DNA from: Streptomyces sp. NBC_00576
GTDB taxonomy: Bacteria > Actinomycetota > Actinomycetes > Streptomycetales > Streptomycetaceae
Assembly: GCF_036345175.1 (NCBI RefSeq)
Contig: NZ_CP107780.1
Location: forward strand, 9,114,001-9,178,000
Reading direction: 5' to 3'
Length of the DNA stretch: 64,000 bases
The translations under genes were made by a program, and so were the position numbers. Position 1 is the stretch's first letter. Each line of letters begins with the position of its first letter. Shown here piece by piece: positions 6,660 to 15,929 of the stretch. The notes beneath the pieces are model-generated. The model saw nothing but the letters and a program-made list of their open reading frames with translations. It made no database searches and had not been told where the DNA came from.

Positions 6660-9163
6660 TGCGGGTCCCGCTTTCTTGGCTGCGGGAGTACGTCGACCTG
6701 CCGGCGACTCAGACCGGCCGGGACGTCCAGGAGAAGCTCATCACGGTGGGCCTCGAGGTCGAGACCGTCGAGCAGGTCGGCGCCGGCCTCAAGGGCCCCC
6801 TGGTCGTCGGCCAGGTGCTGACCATCGAGGAGCTGGAGGGCTTCAAGAAGCCGATCCGCTTCTGCACGGTCGACGTCGGCACCGCCAACGGCACCGGTGA
6901 GCCCCAGGAGATCGTCTGCGGCGCCCGCAACTTCGCCGTCGGCGACAAGGTCGTCGTGGTCCTCCCGGGCGCAGTCCTGCCCGGCGACTTCGCGATCGCC
7001 GCCCGCAAGACGTACGGCCACACCTCCCACGGCATGATCTGTTCCGGCGACGAGCTGGGCATGGGCGACGACGGCAGCGGCGGCATCATCGTCCTGTCGC
7101 CGGAGTACGAGGTCGGCACCGACGCGATCGAGCTGCTCCAGCTCGTCGACGAGGTCCTCGACATCGCCGTCACACCCGACCGCGGGTACGCCCTCTCGCT
7201 GCGCGGCATCGCCCGCGAGACCGCCATCGCCTACGGACTGCCGCTGCGCGACCCGGCCCTGCTCGACGTACCGGCCCCGAACGCGTACGGCTACCCGGTC
7301 GAGGTCTCCGACCCGTTCGCCTGCGACCGCTTCACCGCCCGCACGGTGACCGGTCTCGACCCGGACGCGCACTCCCCGATCTGGCTCAGGCGCCGCCTCC
7401 AGAAGGCGGGCATGCGCCCGATCTCGCTCGCCGTCGACATCACCAACTACGTGATGCTGGAGCTGGGCCAGCCCCTGCACGCGTACGACCGTTCCCGTGT
7501 CCAGGGTGCGATCGGTGTGCGCCGGGCCGAGCCGGGGGAGAAGCTCACCACCCTCGACGGTGTCACGCGCACGCTGGACGCCGAGGACCTGCTCATCACC
7601 GACGACCGGGGCGCCATCGGCCTCGCGGGTGTCATGGGCGGCGCCAACACCGAGATCGACGACACCGAGGGCACCACCACCGAGGTCGTCATCGAGGCCG
7701 CCCACTTCGACGCGATCACCATCGCGCGCACGGCCCGCCGCCACAAGCTGGCCTCCGAGGCGTCCAAGCGCTTCGAGCGCGGTGTCGACCCGCAGGCCGC
7801 CTCGGCGGCCGCCCAGCGCACGGTCGACCTCCTGGTCCTCCTCGCCGGCGGCACCGCCGACGCGGGCGTCACCGAGGTCATCTCGCCGTCCGCACCGCGC
7901 ACGATCTCGATCCCGGCGAACCACCCTGACAAGGTCGCGGGCGTCGAGTACGGCCGCGAGACCGTCGTACGCCGTCTCCAGGAGGTCGGCTGCGACGTGT
8001 ACGGGCAGGACGAGCTGATCGTCACCGTCCCGTCCTGGCGCCCGGACATGACGGACCCGAACGACCTCGCCGAAGAGGTCATCCGCCTGGAGGGCTACGA
8101 GAACCTGCCCTCCACCCTGCCCAAGCCCCCCGCGGGCCGCGGCCTCACCGACCGGCAGCGACTGCACCGCCGCGTCGGCCGGGCACTGGCCGGGGCCGGC
8201 TATGTCGAGGCGCTGAACTACCCGTTCATCGGCGAGCACGTCTTCGACCAGCTCGGCCTGGCCGCCGACGACCCGAAGCGCAAGGTCGTCAAGCTGGCCA
8301 ACCCGCTCTCCGACGAGGAGCCCGCACTCCGTACGACGCTGCTGCCGGGCCTGCTCCAGGCGCTGCGTCGCAATGACGGGCGGGGCAGCCACGACCTGGC
8401 CCTGTTCGAGACAGGGCTGGTCTTCCATCCCCAGGACGAGCTGCTGATCGCCGGGCGTCTGCCGGTCGACCGGCGTCCCACGGACGAGGAGGTCGCGTCG
8501 TTGACGGCCGCGCTCCCCGTCCAGCCCCGGCACGCCGCCGTCGTCCTCGCGGGCGCCCGCGAGCAGGCCGGCTGGTGGGGCAAGGGCCGCCCGGCCGACT
8601 GGGCCGACGCGATCGAGGCGGCACGGAGCCTGGCCCACGAGGCCGGCACCGAACTCCTCGTCCGCGCGGGCCAGTACGGCCCGTGGCATCCCGGCCGCTG
8701 CGCCGAGCTGGCAGTGGTCGTGGACGGTTCGGAGCAGGTCATCGGGTACGCCGGTGAGCTGCACCCCCGGGTACTGAAGGCACTGGGCCTGCCCGCGCGT
8801 ACCTGTGCGATGGAGCTGAACCTGGACGAGCTGGAGGCGGCGAGTTCGGGTGTGCCCAAGGGCCCGAAGATCTCGACGTTCCCGGTGGCCACGCAGGATG
8901 TCGCTCTCGTCGTTGCGCGCGAGGTTCCGCACGCGGACGTCGAGGCGGCGCTGCGGGAGGGTGCGGGGGTGCTTTTGGAGTCCATTCGGTTGTTCGATGT
9001 GTACGAGAGTGGTGAGCAACTGGGGGAGGGGCGGAAGTCTCTTGCCTATGCGTTGCGGTTCCGGGCGGCTGACCGGACGCTGACCGTCGATGAGGCTTCT
9101 GCTGCGCGGGATGCGGCTGTTGCTCTCGCGGGGGAGCGAACCGGGGCGGTGTTGAGGAGCTAG
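6659..9163 (+). CDS. pheT: Phenylalanyl-tRNA synthetase beta subunit
   Basis: 834 residues, normal for PheT. It begins MRVPLSWLREYVDLP, then an EMAP/OB-type tRNA-binding domain (residues about 40-155, VVGQVLTIEELEG...GMICSGDELGMG), B3/4 editing domain, B5 domain, the catalytic-like core (LNYPFIGEHVFDQLGL; LANPLSDEEPALRTTLLPGLL) and a C-terminal ferredoxin-fold anticodon-binding domain (FPVATQDVALVVAREVPHADVEAAL). The start overlaps the pheS stop in TGATG, implying translational coupling. The last 60 codons are noticeably lower in third-position GC than the rest. Confidence 0.97.
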   Translation: MRVPLSWLREYVDLPATQTGRDVQEKLITVGLEVETVEQVGAGLKGPLVVGQVLTIEELEGFKKPIRFCTVDVGTANGTGEPQEIVCGARNFAVGDKVVVVLPGAVLPGDFAIAARKTYGHTSHGMICSGDELGMGDDGSGGIIVLSPEYEVGTDAIELLQLVDEVLDIAVTPDRGYALSLRGIARETAIAYGLPLRDPALLDVPAPNAYGYPVEVSDPFACDRFTARTVTGLDPDAHSPIWLRRRLQKAGMRPISLAVDITNYVMLELGQPLHAYDRSRVQGAIGVRRAEPGEKLTTLDGVTRTLDAEDLLITDDRGAIGLAGVMGGANTEIDDTEGTTTEVVIEAAHFDAITIARTARRHKLASEASKRFERGVDPQAASAAAQRTVDLLVLLAGGTADAGVTEVISPSAPRTISIPANHPDKVAGVEYGRETVVRRLQEVGCDVYGQDELIVTVPSWRPDMTDPNDLAEEVIRLEGYENLPSTLPKPPAGRGLTDRQRLHRRVGRALAGAGYVEALNYPFIGEHVFDQLGLAADDPKRKVVKLANPLSDEEPALRTTLLPGLLQALRRNDGRGSHDLALFETGLVFHPQDELLIAGRLPVDRRPTDEEVASLTAALPVQPRHAAVVLAGAREQAGWWGKGRPADWADAIEAARSLAHEAGTELLVRAGQYGPWHPGRCAELAVVVDGSEQVIGYAGELHPRVLKALGLPARTCAMELNLDELEAASSGVPKGPKISTFPVATQDVALVVAREVPHADVEAALREGAGVLLESIRLFDVYESGEQLGEGRKSLAYALRFRAADRTLTVDEASAARDAAVALAGERTGAVLRS

Positions 9164-9307
9164 GTCTGTTGGGGAATTGCGGGTCGTTGTTCGACTGCGG
9201 GTCCGTTGTGGCTGGTCGCGCAGTTCCCCCCACCACCCATCGGTCACTTCACTCCTTCGGGTGACAAGTTGGGGCGATCTGGTCCCTTCGGGGCATGTGG
9301 TCGACAG

Positions 9308-9345
9308 AATCGGACCGGTCTTTCGGGGCCGGTCCGATTTGTGTT
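9308..9345 (+). terminator. Terminator after pheST
   Basis: The stem AATCGGACCGG (9308-9318) pairs perfectly with CCGGTCCGATT (9329-9339); the loop is TCTTTCGGGG and it is followed by TGTGTTGT. Confidence 0.75.
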
Positions 9346-9373
9346 GTCAGGGCCTGGCTGGGGGGCCATCGGC

Positions 9374-10579
9374 ATGATCCGTATCAAGGCTGGGGTTTCC
9401 TGTGGGGCTCGGCTCCGGACAGGGCGGCTGCGGGCCGCGCTCGTGGGGCGGAGGTGCAGGTTCCGGGGCGGGGGAGCAAGGCCGGGGTGCCGAAGGCGGC
9501 GTCGGCCGCCCGAGCGGCAGGTCGCCCCGCCTGTCGAGCGGCAGCCCTTGCGACGGGTGCGCTCGCTCGTGCTGCCCACGGTGTGGGGGGCCGCGGCGAT
9601 CACGTACAAGCTGGCCTGTCCGCTCGCCCAGCAGAACGGGCTGGGGGCGCGGATCGTCACCAGTGCCGTCTTCTTCGCCGTCGGGGCCGGGCTCGTACTC
9701 CATGTCCGCCGCGCGCTTCTGCGCGAGTTGGGGCTCGCCCGACAGGTCGCCGGGGCGGCGCAGAGTGTGCTGCTGCGGCCACTGCCGCAGCGCATCGACG
9801 GGCTGCGGGTCGCCGCCGCCCAACTGTCCGCCGACCGGGGTGCCGTGGTCGGCGGGGATCTGTACGAGGTCATCGCCACCGAGCACGGCGTACGGGTCGT
9901 GATGGGCGATGTGCGCGGACATGGCATCGCCGCCATCGGGACCGTCGCCGCCGTTCTCGGCAGCTTCCGCGAGGCCGTGCACGACGAGGCCGAACTCGGC
10001 AGCGTACTGCGGCGGTTGGAACGGGCGCTGGCCCGGCATCTGGGCGAGCGGGCACGCGCCGAACACCCCTCGGCGGGGCCTTCGGCAGCACTGGACCCGG
10101 GCAGCCCGGTCGCCGAGGAGTTCGTCACCGTACTGCTCCTGGAGATCGGCGGGGACGGCGAGGTGCGCGCCTTCAACTGCGGGCATCCGTCGCCGTATCT
10201 GCTCAGCGGCGGCCGGGCCGACGTACTCGCGGCCGGTGAACCCCTGCCCCCGCTGGGCCCGTTCCCTCTGCCGGTCGAGCTGTCCGCCGAACACTGCGGC
10301 CGACTGCTTCCCGGCGAGGCCCTGTTGCTGCACACGGACGGTGTCGAGGACGCCCGGGATGCTCATGGCCGGTTCTTTCCCCTGCAGGCTGTCCTGGCAG
10401 AGGCCGTCCGCACCCAGCCGGTTTCGCCGCAAGCGCTGCTGGGGGCGGTCTTCTCCCGCCTGTTGCGACATGCGGGCGGCTCCCCGACGGACGATGTAGC
10501 CGTACTGGTACTGCGAAACGACCGCCACCAAATCCTCAGACAGCAACAGGAACCCCCGGTAGCTCATCAAGTCACGTGA
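9374..10579 (+). CDS. Membrane PP2C/SpoIIE-type protein phosphatase
   Basis: 401 residues. The first 75 are Arg/Gly-rich, followed by two predicted membrane segments (about residues 65-82 and 92-110, LPTVWGAAAITY and SAVFFAVGAGLVL). The C-terminal SpoIIE-like phosphatase domain has GAVVGGDLYEVI, VVMGDVRGHGIAAIGTVA, NCGHPSPYLL, LLLHTDGVEDARD and GGSPTDDVAVLVLR, with the Asp residues that bind the metal pair. Such proteins dephosphorylate anti-anti-sigma factors in partner-switching systems; the partner is not nearby. The start is uncertain because the N-terminus is low complexity. Confidence 0.85.
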   Translation: MIRIKAGVSCGARLRTGRLRAALVGRRCRFRGGGARPGCRRRRRPPERQVAPPVERQPLRRVRSLVLPTVWGAAAITYKLACPLAQQNGLGARIVTSAVFFAVGAGLVLHVRRALLRELGLARQVAGAAQSVLLRPLPQRIDGLRVAAAQLSADRGAVVGGDLYEVIATEHGVRVVMGDVRGHGIAAIGTVAAVLGSFREAVHDEAELGSVLRRLERALARHLGERARAEHPSAGPSAALDPGSPVAEEFVTVLLLEIGGDGEVRAFNCGHPSPYLLSGGRADVLAAGEPLPPLGPFPLPVELSAEHCGRLLPGEALLLHTDGVEDARDAHGRFFPLQAVLAEAVRTQPVSPQALLGAVFSRLLRHAGGSPTDDVAVLVLRNDRHQILRQQQEPPVAHQVT

Positions 10580-10809
10580 GCTGTACAGGGGCGCGGGTCA
10601 ACGGGCCGAGCCGCCGCACTGTACGAGGGGGAGCCGGCGGCCCGGCGGCCTCTTGCGAGGCATTTCAGTCAACCGGACAGGAACTCTCCGCAACAGCGCG
10701 CACACGCTACGAATTCGGGCGCTTCGATCACACCCCGTGTGAAGCCGGACACACTACGCTGACGGGCACGGTAGGCGCACCGTCGGCACCCAGCCACCGG
10801 AGGGCATCC

Positions 10810-12159
10810 ATGCAGCCCAACACCCTGCTCGACGCGATCCTCGACGAGGCGGGTATCTCGCATGCGGGACTCGCCGCCCATGTGAATCAGGCGGGCCGGG
10901 CGCGGGGCCTGGCACTGAGGTACGAACACACCGCCGTGGCGCGGTGGTTGAAGGGACAGCGCCCGCGTGGCCAGGTGCCCGACCTGATCTGCGAGGTGCT
11001 CGCCGCCCGCCTGCACCGCCCGGTCAGACTGGACGACATCGGGCTCGGAGTGCCGGGCGACACCGCCGGTCCGCTCGGCTCGGCCGGTACCTCGCTGTCC
11101 GGGTTCGTCGAGCGGGCGACCGCGCTGTGGCGCTCCGACGAGCAGCAGCGCCCGCACATCCTCGGCGCCCCCGCCGTCACCGGTACGCCCGCCGTGATGC
11201 CGGTGTGGGAGTGGGAGAACCCGCCCGAGGACGTCGACGTGTCGCGCGGCGGCAGGCACCGGGTCAGCATGGCCGACATCGAGATGCTCCGCTCGGCCCG
11301 CGCCCACTACGAGCAGATGTACCGCAAGGCGGGCGGGGTCGCGACCCGCACCCGGATCGTCGGCTTCCTGAACGCCGAGACCGCGCCCCTGCTGCGCGGC
11401 AGCTACACGGACGCCACCGGCCGCCAACTGCACCGGGCCACCGGCGGGTTGGTGGCGATCGCCGGCATCTGCGCGTACGACTCCGATGCCCACGGTCTCG
11501 CCCAGCGCTACTTCCACCAGGCACTGCGGCTGGCAAAAGCCAGTGGGGACCGGGGACTCGGGGCGTATGTCATCGGGCTGCTGGTCAACCAGGCACTGTT
11601 CATGCGGGAGTTCCGGCAGGCCGTCGCCTTCGCGGAGGCCGCGCTGCGCGCCGCGGGCAAGCACATCACGCCGGCGCTCGCCTCCGACCTCTACGCGATG
11701 CAGGCCAAGGCGTACGCGCACCTGGGTGACGGCAGCAGCGCGCTGTCCTGCATCCGGCGGGCCGAGCAGGCCGCCGATCGCATCCGGCGCGGGTACGAGC
11801 CCGACGAAACCGGCTATGTCCAGCCGGGGTTGGTCAACGTCCAGGTGGCGGAGGCGCTGCTGAGCCTCGGTGATCTGGCGGCGGCCGGGGAGCACGCGAC
11901 GGCCGCGGTGGACACCCCGGCGCACGACCGGGGCAGGGTGCACCGGCTCGCCATGCTCAGCCAGATCGAGTTGCGCAGGGGCAACGCGGACAAGGCCGTG
12001 GCCACCGCGGTGCAGATGGCCGAGCAGGCGCGCGGAATGGAGTCCCAGCGGCTGCGTGACAGACTCCGGGCGGTACGCGAACATCTGGTGCGCAACGGCT
12101 GCTCGGGCACCGCCGAGGCGGCCGAACTGATCGACGGGGCGCTGCGCGTACCGCTCTAG
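10810..12159 (+). CDS. NsdA-like HTH/TPR transcriptional regulator
   Basis: 449 residues. The N-terminus (MQPNTLLDAILDEAGISHAG, HVNQAGRARGLALRYEHTAV, WLKGQRPR) looks like a divergent helix-turn-helix of the kind found in streptomycete regulators such as NsdA, whose name derives from a negative effect on differentiation. The rest (residues about 150-440) is all-helical with TPR-like units (YFHQALRLAKASGDRGL; AFAEAALRAAGK; LGDLAAAGEHATAAVD; RRGNADKAVATAVQMAEQA). ATG chosen after GGAGGGCATCC; the upstream frame is unconserved. The exact orthology to NsdA is not certain. Confidence 0.75.
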   Translation: MQPNTLLDAILDEAGISHAGLAAHVNQAGRARGLALRYEHTAVARWLKGQRPRGQVPDLICEVLAARLHRPVRLDDIGLGVPGDTAGPLGSAGTSLSGFVERATALWRSDEQQRPHILGAPAVTGTPAVMPVWEWENPPEDVDVSRGGRHRVSMADIEMLRSARAHYEQMYRKAGGVATRTRIVGFLNAETAPLLRGSYTDATGRQLHRATGGLVAIAGICAYDSDAHGLAQRYFHQALRLAKASGDRGLGAYVIGLLVNQALFMREFRQAVAFAEAALRAAGKHITPALASDLYAMQAKAYAHLGDGSSALSCIRRAEQAADRIRRGYEPDETGYVQPGLVNVQVAEALLSLGDLAAAGEHATAAVDTPAHDRGRVHRLAMLSQIELRRGNADKAVATAVQMAEQARGMESQRLRDRLRAVREHLVRNGCSGTAEAAELIDGALRVPL

Positions 12160-12290
12160 ACACTCTTGGGTAAAACACCTTTGGCGCGCGGGTTCTCGGG
12201 TATCCGCGCGGTGGGCCGCATTCTGTGCGCCTGCTGTCAGCACGTTCCTGCTGCCATATTGCCATCTACTCGGCGGAAGGTGGCAGAACC

Positions 12291-12830
12291 GTGCAGTGGA
12301 CGAAACAGAACGAACAAACTGTGTATGAAAACCGCTGGTTCAGGGTCAATCTCGCAGATGTCGAGCTGCCGGACGGGCGGCATCTCGACCACTTCCTGAT
12401 ACGGCTGAGGCCTGTCGCCGTGGCGACAGTGGTCAACGAGGCCAACGAGGTACTCCTGCTCTGGCGGCACCGGTTCATCACCGACAGCTGGGGGTGGGAA
12501 CTCGCGGCCGGAGTCGTGGAGGACGGCGAGGACATTCCCTTCGCGGCCGCCAGGGAACTGGAGGAGGAGACGGGCTGGCGACCGGGACCCCTGCGGCATC
12601 TGATGAGCGTCGAGCCGTCCAACGGGCTCACCGACGCCCGGCACCACATCTACTGGGCCGAGGAGGGCGAGTACATCGGTCACCCCGTGGACGACTTCGA
12701 GTCGGACCGCCGGGAGTGGGTCCCCCTCAAGCTCGTCCCCGACATGGTCGCCCGCGGGGAGGTCCCGGCCGCCAACATGGCGGCCGCGCTACTGCTGTTG
12801 CACCATCTCAGACTCGGCGAGGACGCCTAG
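12291..12830 (+). CDS. Nudix hydrolase (ADP-ribose pyrophosphatase-like)
   Basis: 179 residues with a complete Nudix box, GVVEDGEDIPFAAARELEEETG (G-x5-E-x7-RE-x2-EE-x-G), which binds the divalent metals used to split nucleoside diphosphate derivatives. The N-terminal YENRWFRVNLADVELPDG and RPVAVATVVNEANEVLLLWRH segments resemble the ADP-ribose pyrophosphatase subfamily. GTG start preferred: GGAAGGTGG lies just upstream and the longer frame adds a Cys/Ser-rich stretch. The substrate is not determinable from sequence. Confidence 0.9.
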   Translation: MQWTKQNEQTVYENRWFRVNLADVELPDGRHLDHFLIRLRPVAVATVVNEANEVLLLWRHRFITDSWGWELAAGVVEDGEDIPFAAARELEEETGWRPGPLRHLMSVEPSNGLTDARHHIYWAEEGEYIGHPVDDFESDRREWVPLKLVPDMVARGEVPAANMAAALLLLHHLRLGEDA

Positions 12831-12854
12831 GACACCTGGGCCCCTGGGACACGC

Positions 12855-13112
12855 TCAGCGTCCGAGGACCTGCCAGACCGTCACGGCCAGCGCCCCGAGG
12901 GCGGTCAGAGCCGCGACGGCCGGCAGGGGCCATCGGCCGTGTTCCAGATGGACCACGCGTGCGCTCAGGTCGTCGACTTCCTTGTCCGTCTCCTTCGTGC
13001 GATGGCTGAGCAGGGCCAGCCCTCCCTCGACGCGTGCGTACGCGACGTCGAGGCGGCGGCGTAACTCTGCGAGTTCTCCATGAGGCACGGGATGCTCAGG
13101 ATCGGCGGTCAC
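12855..13112 (-). CDS. Small C-terminally anchored membrane protein
   Basis: 85 residues from a GTG start placed seven bases after AAAGGAG, which decides against an ATG 54 bases upstream. Residues about 10-55 are helical and charged (ELAELRRRLDVAYARVEGGLALL; KETDKEVDDLSARVVHLEH), probably a coiled coil, and residues 62-82 (LPAVAALTALGALAVTVWQVL) form one membrane helix. It resembles a tail-anchored protein with the coiled coil in the cytoplasm. I recognise no family. Confidence 0.65.
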   Translation of the reverse strand: MTADPEHPVPHGELAELRRRLDVAYARVEGGLALLSHRTKETDKEVDDLSARVVHLEHGRWPLPAVAALTALGALAVTVWQVLGR

Positions 13113-13241
13113 TTGTCCGCTCCTTTCCGTAGTCGTCACATCCCTTGTATGCGCATCAAGAGTCAACTCGCCTGGTGGGCGCCCGGGGAGAGTGTGCGAG
13201 AGGCATATGCGTGTCCGGTGTGCACACGGTGTGTGAATGCC

Positions 13242-13275
13242 GCGGGCCCGGCACTCCGAAGAGTGCCGGGCCCGC
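13242..13275. terminator. Strong hairpin, probable terminator
   Basis: A perfect 14-bp stem GCGGGCCCGGCACT (13242-13255) pairs with 13262-13275 across a 6-base loop. It lies just beyond the stop of the leftward dehydrogenase gene. No clear U tract is present on either side, which is common for Streptomyces terminators. Confidence 0.6.
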
Positions 13276-13305
13276 AGGGAACCCCAGCGTGACGCTGGGT
13301 GATAT

Positions 13306-14181
13306 CTATGCGTACGTGTAGAAGCCCGAGCCCGACTTCCGGCCCAGCCGGCCCGCGTCGACCATGCGCTGGAGCAGCGGGGGAGCGGCGTACAGCGGCT
13401 CCTTGTACTCCTCGTACATGCTGAACGCGACCGAGGCGACCGTGTCCAGGCCGATCAGGTCGGACAGCTTCAGGGGGCCCATCGGGTGGGCGCAGCCCAA
13501 CTCCATGCCGTTGTCGATGTCCTCGCGGCTGGCCATGCCCGACTCGAACATCCGGATCGCGGAGAGCAGGTACGGGATCAACAGGGCGTTCACCACGAAG
13601 CCCGAGCGGTCCTGGGCGCGGATCGCGTGCTTGCCGAGGGCCTTCTCGGCGAACAGCTGGGCGCGCGCGAGGGTGCCCTCGGAGGTGGTGAGCGCCGGGA
13701 TCAACTCGACGAGCTGCTGCACCGGAGCCGGGTTGAAGAAGTGGATGCCGACGACCTGATCGGGCCGGGAGGTGGCGACGGCCAGCTTCACCAGGGGAAT
13801 CGAGGAGGTGTTGGAGGCGAGGATCGCGTCCGGGCGGGTCACCACCTGGTCGAGCACCTGGAAGATCTCGGTCTTCACCTGCTCGTTCTCGACGACGGCC
13901 TCGATCACCAGATCGCGGTCCGCGAACTCGCCGAGGTCGGTGGTGAAGCTGAGCCGCGCCAGCGTCTCGTCCCGCTCCTCCTCGGTGATCTTGCCGCGCT
14001 CGGCCGCCTTGGAGAGGGAGTTGAACAGCCGGGTGCGGCCGAACTCCAGGGCTTCGCCGGTGGTCTCGGCGACCTTCACATCCAGCCCGGAACGGGCGCA
14101 CACCTCGGCGATGCCCGCTCCCATCTGGCCGCAGCCCACGACTCCGACGCGTGAGATCTCTCCCACTGGGATGTCCGACAC
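13306..14181 (-). CDS. 3-hydroxybutyryl/3-hydroxyacyl-CoA dehydrogenase
   Basis: 291 residues. The Rossmann NAD-binding domain carries GVVGCGQMGAGIAEVCA near the N-terminus, with the catalytic-region motifs ILASNTSSIPL and VVGIHFFNPAPV and the C-terminal dimerisation domain (DRSGFVVNALLIPYL; GAHPMGPL-like CAHPMGPLKLSDLIGLD). It interconverts 3-hydroxyacyl-CoA and 3-oxoacyl-CoA, used in butyryl-CoA and polyketide precursor supply or beta-oxidation. The GTG start after AAAGGGG is chosen; longer versions add an unconserved Pro/Lys-rich stretch. Confidence 0.93.
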   Translation of the reverse strand: MSDIPVGEISRVGVVGCGQMGAGIAEVCARSGLDVKVAETTGEALEFGRTRLFNSLSKAAERGKITEEERDETLARLSFTTDLGEFADRDLVIEAVVENEQVKTEIFQVLDQVVTRPDAILASNTSSIPLVKLAVATSRPDQVVGIHFFNPAPVQQLVELIPALTTSEGTLARAQLFAEKALGKHAIRAQDRSGFVVNALLIPYLLSAIRMFESGMASREDIDNGMELGCAHPMGPLKLSDLIGLDTVASVAFSMYEEYKEPLYAAPPLLQRMVDAGRLGRKSGSGFYTYA

Positions 14182-14395
14182 ATCGCCCCTTTCACCGTTC
14201 ATCTTTACTGGCCGTCCGGCCTGCGCGGGCTCGCCGTTGTCCGGGGTCTTCCGTCTGTCCGGGGTCTGCGCCAAACCTGCACGTTACCTTCGGCGGCCAT
14301 TGCCCGATCGTCCGGGCCCCACATGGGAGTGTGACCCGGGACGGGTGCGGACGGTCTGTGAGTTGTCCGACACAGCGCTTATCGGAGGTACGGGA

Positions 14396-15670
14396 ATGAG
14401 TGGGAAGGCGCGGCACGCGCGCATGTCACGGCGGGCGTTCGCGGTGACCGCCCTGTCGACGCTCGTGGCGGGCGGGGCGGTGACGGGAGCCGCCCTGGCC
14501 GGGGCGGAACCGAGCCGGTCGGACGGCAAGGGCAGGCGGGCGACCCGCGAACTGCGGGGCATGTGGCTGGCGACGGTCACCAACCGGGACTGGCCGTCCA
14601 AGCCGGGGCTGAGCGCCACTCAGCAGCGCGCAGAGCTGATCACCCACCTCGACACGGCGGTCAGCCGCCGCCTCAACGCGGTGTTCCTCCAGGTCCGCCC
14701 GACCGCCGACGCCCTGTGGCCCTCGCCGTACGAGCCCTGGTCGCAGGTCCTCACCGGAACCCAGGGCCAGGACCCCGGCTGGGACCCGCTGGGCACGGCG
14801 GTCGAGGAGGCGCACGCCCGCGGTCTCGAACTGCACGCCTGGTTCAACCCGTACCGCGTCGCCAACCAGACCGACCCCACCAAGCTCGTCGCCTCCCACC
14901 CGGCGCGGATGCATCCGGACTGGGTGGTGCCCTACGGCGGCAAGCTGTACTACAACCCCGGTCTGCCGGAGGTCCGGCGCTTCGTCCAGGACGCGATGCT
15001 CGACGCGGTGCGGAAGTACGAGATCGACGGCGTTCACTGGGACGACTACTTCTACCCGTACCCGGTCGCCGGCCAGACCTTCGACGACGACGCCGAGTAC
15101 GCGGAGTACGGCGGCGACTTCCCCGACCGGGCCTCCTGGCGGCGCGACAACATCGACAGACTCGTCCTGGAGACCGCCACCCGCATCAAGGCCGTACGAC
15201 CCGGAGCCGACTTCGGGATCAGCCCCTTCGGGGTGTGGCGCAACGCCGCGACCGACCCGCTCGGGTCGGACACGCGGGCCGGTGTGCAGACGTACGACGA
15301 CCTGTACGCGGACACCAGGAAATGGGTGCGGCAGAACTGGATCGACTACATCTGCCCGCAGATCTACTGGAACATCGGCTTCGCCGCGGCCGACTACGCC
15401 AAGCTGCTGCCCTGGTGGGCGGGGGTCGCGAAGGATACGGGGACGAAGCTGTACGTCGGTGAGGCGCTGTACAAGGCGGGCGACCCGGCACAGCCCGCGG
15501 CCTGGCAGGACCCGGCCGAGCTGTCGCGGCATCTGACCCTCGCCCAGGGCTACCCCGAGGCGCGGGGGCACATCTTCTTCTCCGCGAAGGAAGTGGGCAC
15601 CGACAAGATCGGGGCCATCGCGCGGGTGGTCGCCGACCACTACCAGCAGCCGGCGATGCCACCGCGCTGA
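14396..15670 (+). CDS. Secreted glycosyl hydrolase-like family 10 protein (DUF187)
   Basis: 424 residues with a probable Tat signal (MSRRAFAVTALSTLVAGGAVTGAAL, residues about 9-35, twin Arg then a hydrophobic stretch). The body is the GHL10/DUF187 TIM-barrel: ELRGMWLATVTNRDWPSKPG, FLQVRPTADALWPS, GLELHAWFNPYRV, NPGLPEVRRFV, YEIDGVHWDDYFYPYP, FGISPFGVW and YICPQIYWNIGFAAADY. Distant relatives act on polysaccharides or cell-wall material; the substrate is unknown. The GGAGG ribosome site lies 7 bases before ATG. Confidence 0.9.
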   Translation: MSGKARHARMSRRAFAVTALSTLVAGGAVTGAALAGAEPSRSDGKGRRATRELRGMWLATVTNRDWPSKPGLSATQQRAELITHLDTAVSRRLNAVFLQVRPTADALWPSPYEPWSQVLTGTQGQDPGWDPLGTAVEEAHARGLELHAWFNPYRVANQTDPTKLVASHPARMHPDWVVPYGGKLYYNPGLPEVRRFVQDAMLDAVRKYEIDGVHWDDYFYPYPVAGQTFDDDAEYAEYGGDFPDRASWRRDNIDRLVLETATRIKAVRPGADFGISPFGVWRNAATDPLGSDTRAGVQTYDDLYADTRKWVRQNWIDYICPQIYWNIGFAAADYAKLLPWWAGVAKDTGTKLYVGEALYKAGDPAQPAAWQDPAELSRHLTLAQGYPEARGHIFFSAKEVGTDKIGAIARVVADHYQQPAMPPR

Positions 15671-15694
15671 TGCTCAGCGGTACGTGAGCTGTTC

Positions 15695-15712
15695 TCCAGG
15701 GATATCCCTGGA
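15695..15712. terminator. Palindrome between convergent genes
   Basis: TCCAGGGATATCCCTGGA is an 18-bp perfect palindrome followed by TGTTT, placed between the glycosidase-like gene and the leftward DUF1918 gene. It probably ends transcription from one or both sides. Confidence 0.45.
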
Positions 15713-15719
15713 TGTTTCG

Positions 15720-15914
15720 CTAACGGTCCGTGTCCTTGTGGCGGACCTGGCAGTCGGGGCCGGGGGACATCACTGCCTCGTGCCCGTCCGGGAAACGGAC
15801 GCGGTACGGGGGAGTGCCCTCCTGGCCCATGACCTCGACGACTTCAGTGACCTGGTCGTGCTGGCCGACCACCCTGCCGTGCTGGACAAGCTGGTCGCCC
15901 ACGGTTGCGTGCAT
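15720..15914 (-). CDS. DUF1918 protein
   Basis: A 64-residue protein beginning MHATVGDQLVQHGRVVGQHD and continuing with VVEVMGQEGTPPYRVRFPDGHE and PGPDCQVRHK, which is the DUF1918 pattern, an SH3-like small fold abundant in actinomycetes. No function is established. It ends a leftward pair with the exporter gene upstream (spacing 15 bases), suggesting co-transcription. Confidence 0.85.
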   Translation of the reverse strand: MHATVGDQLVQHGRVVGQHDQVTEVVEVMGQEGTPPYRVRFPDGHEAVMSPGPDCQVRHKDTDR

Positions 15915-15929
15915 CTGCGGGCCCTCCTT

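Noticed and set aside
6395..9247. A 950-codon frame antisense to pheT
   Set aside because: GC shadow of a clearly identified essential gene.
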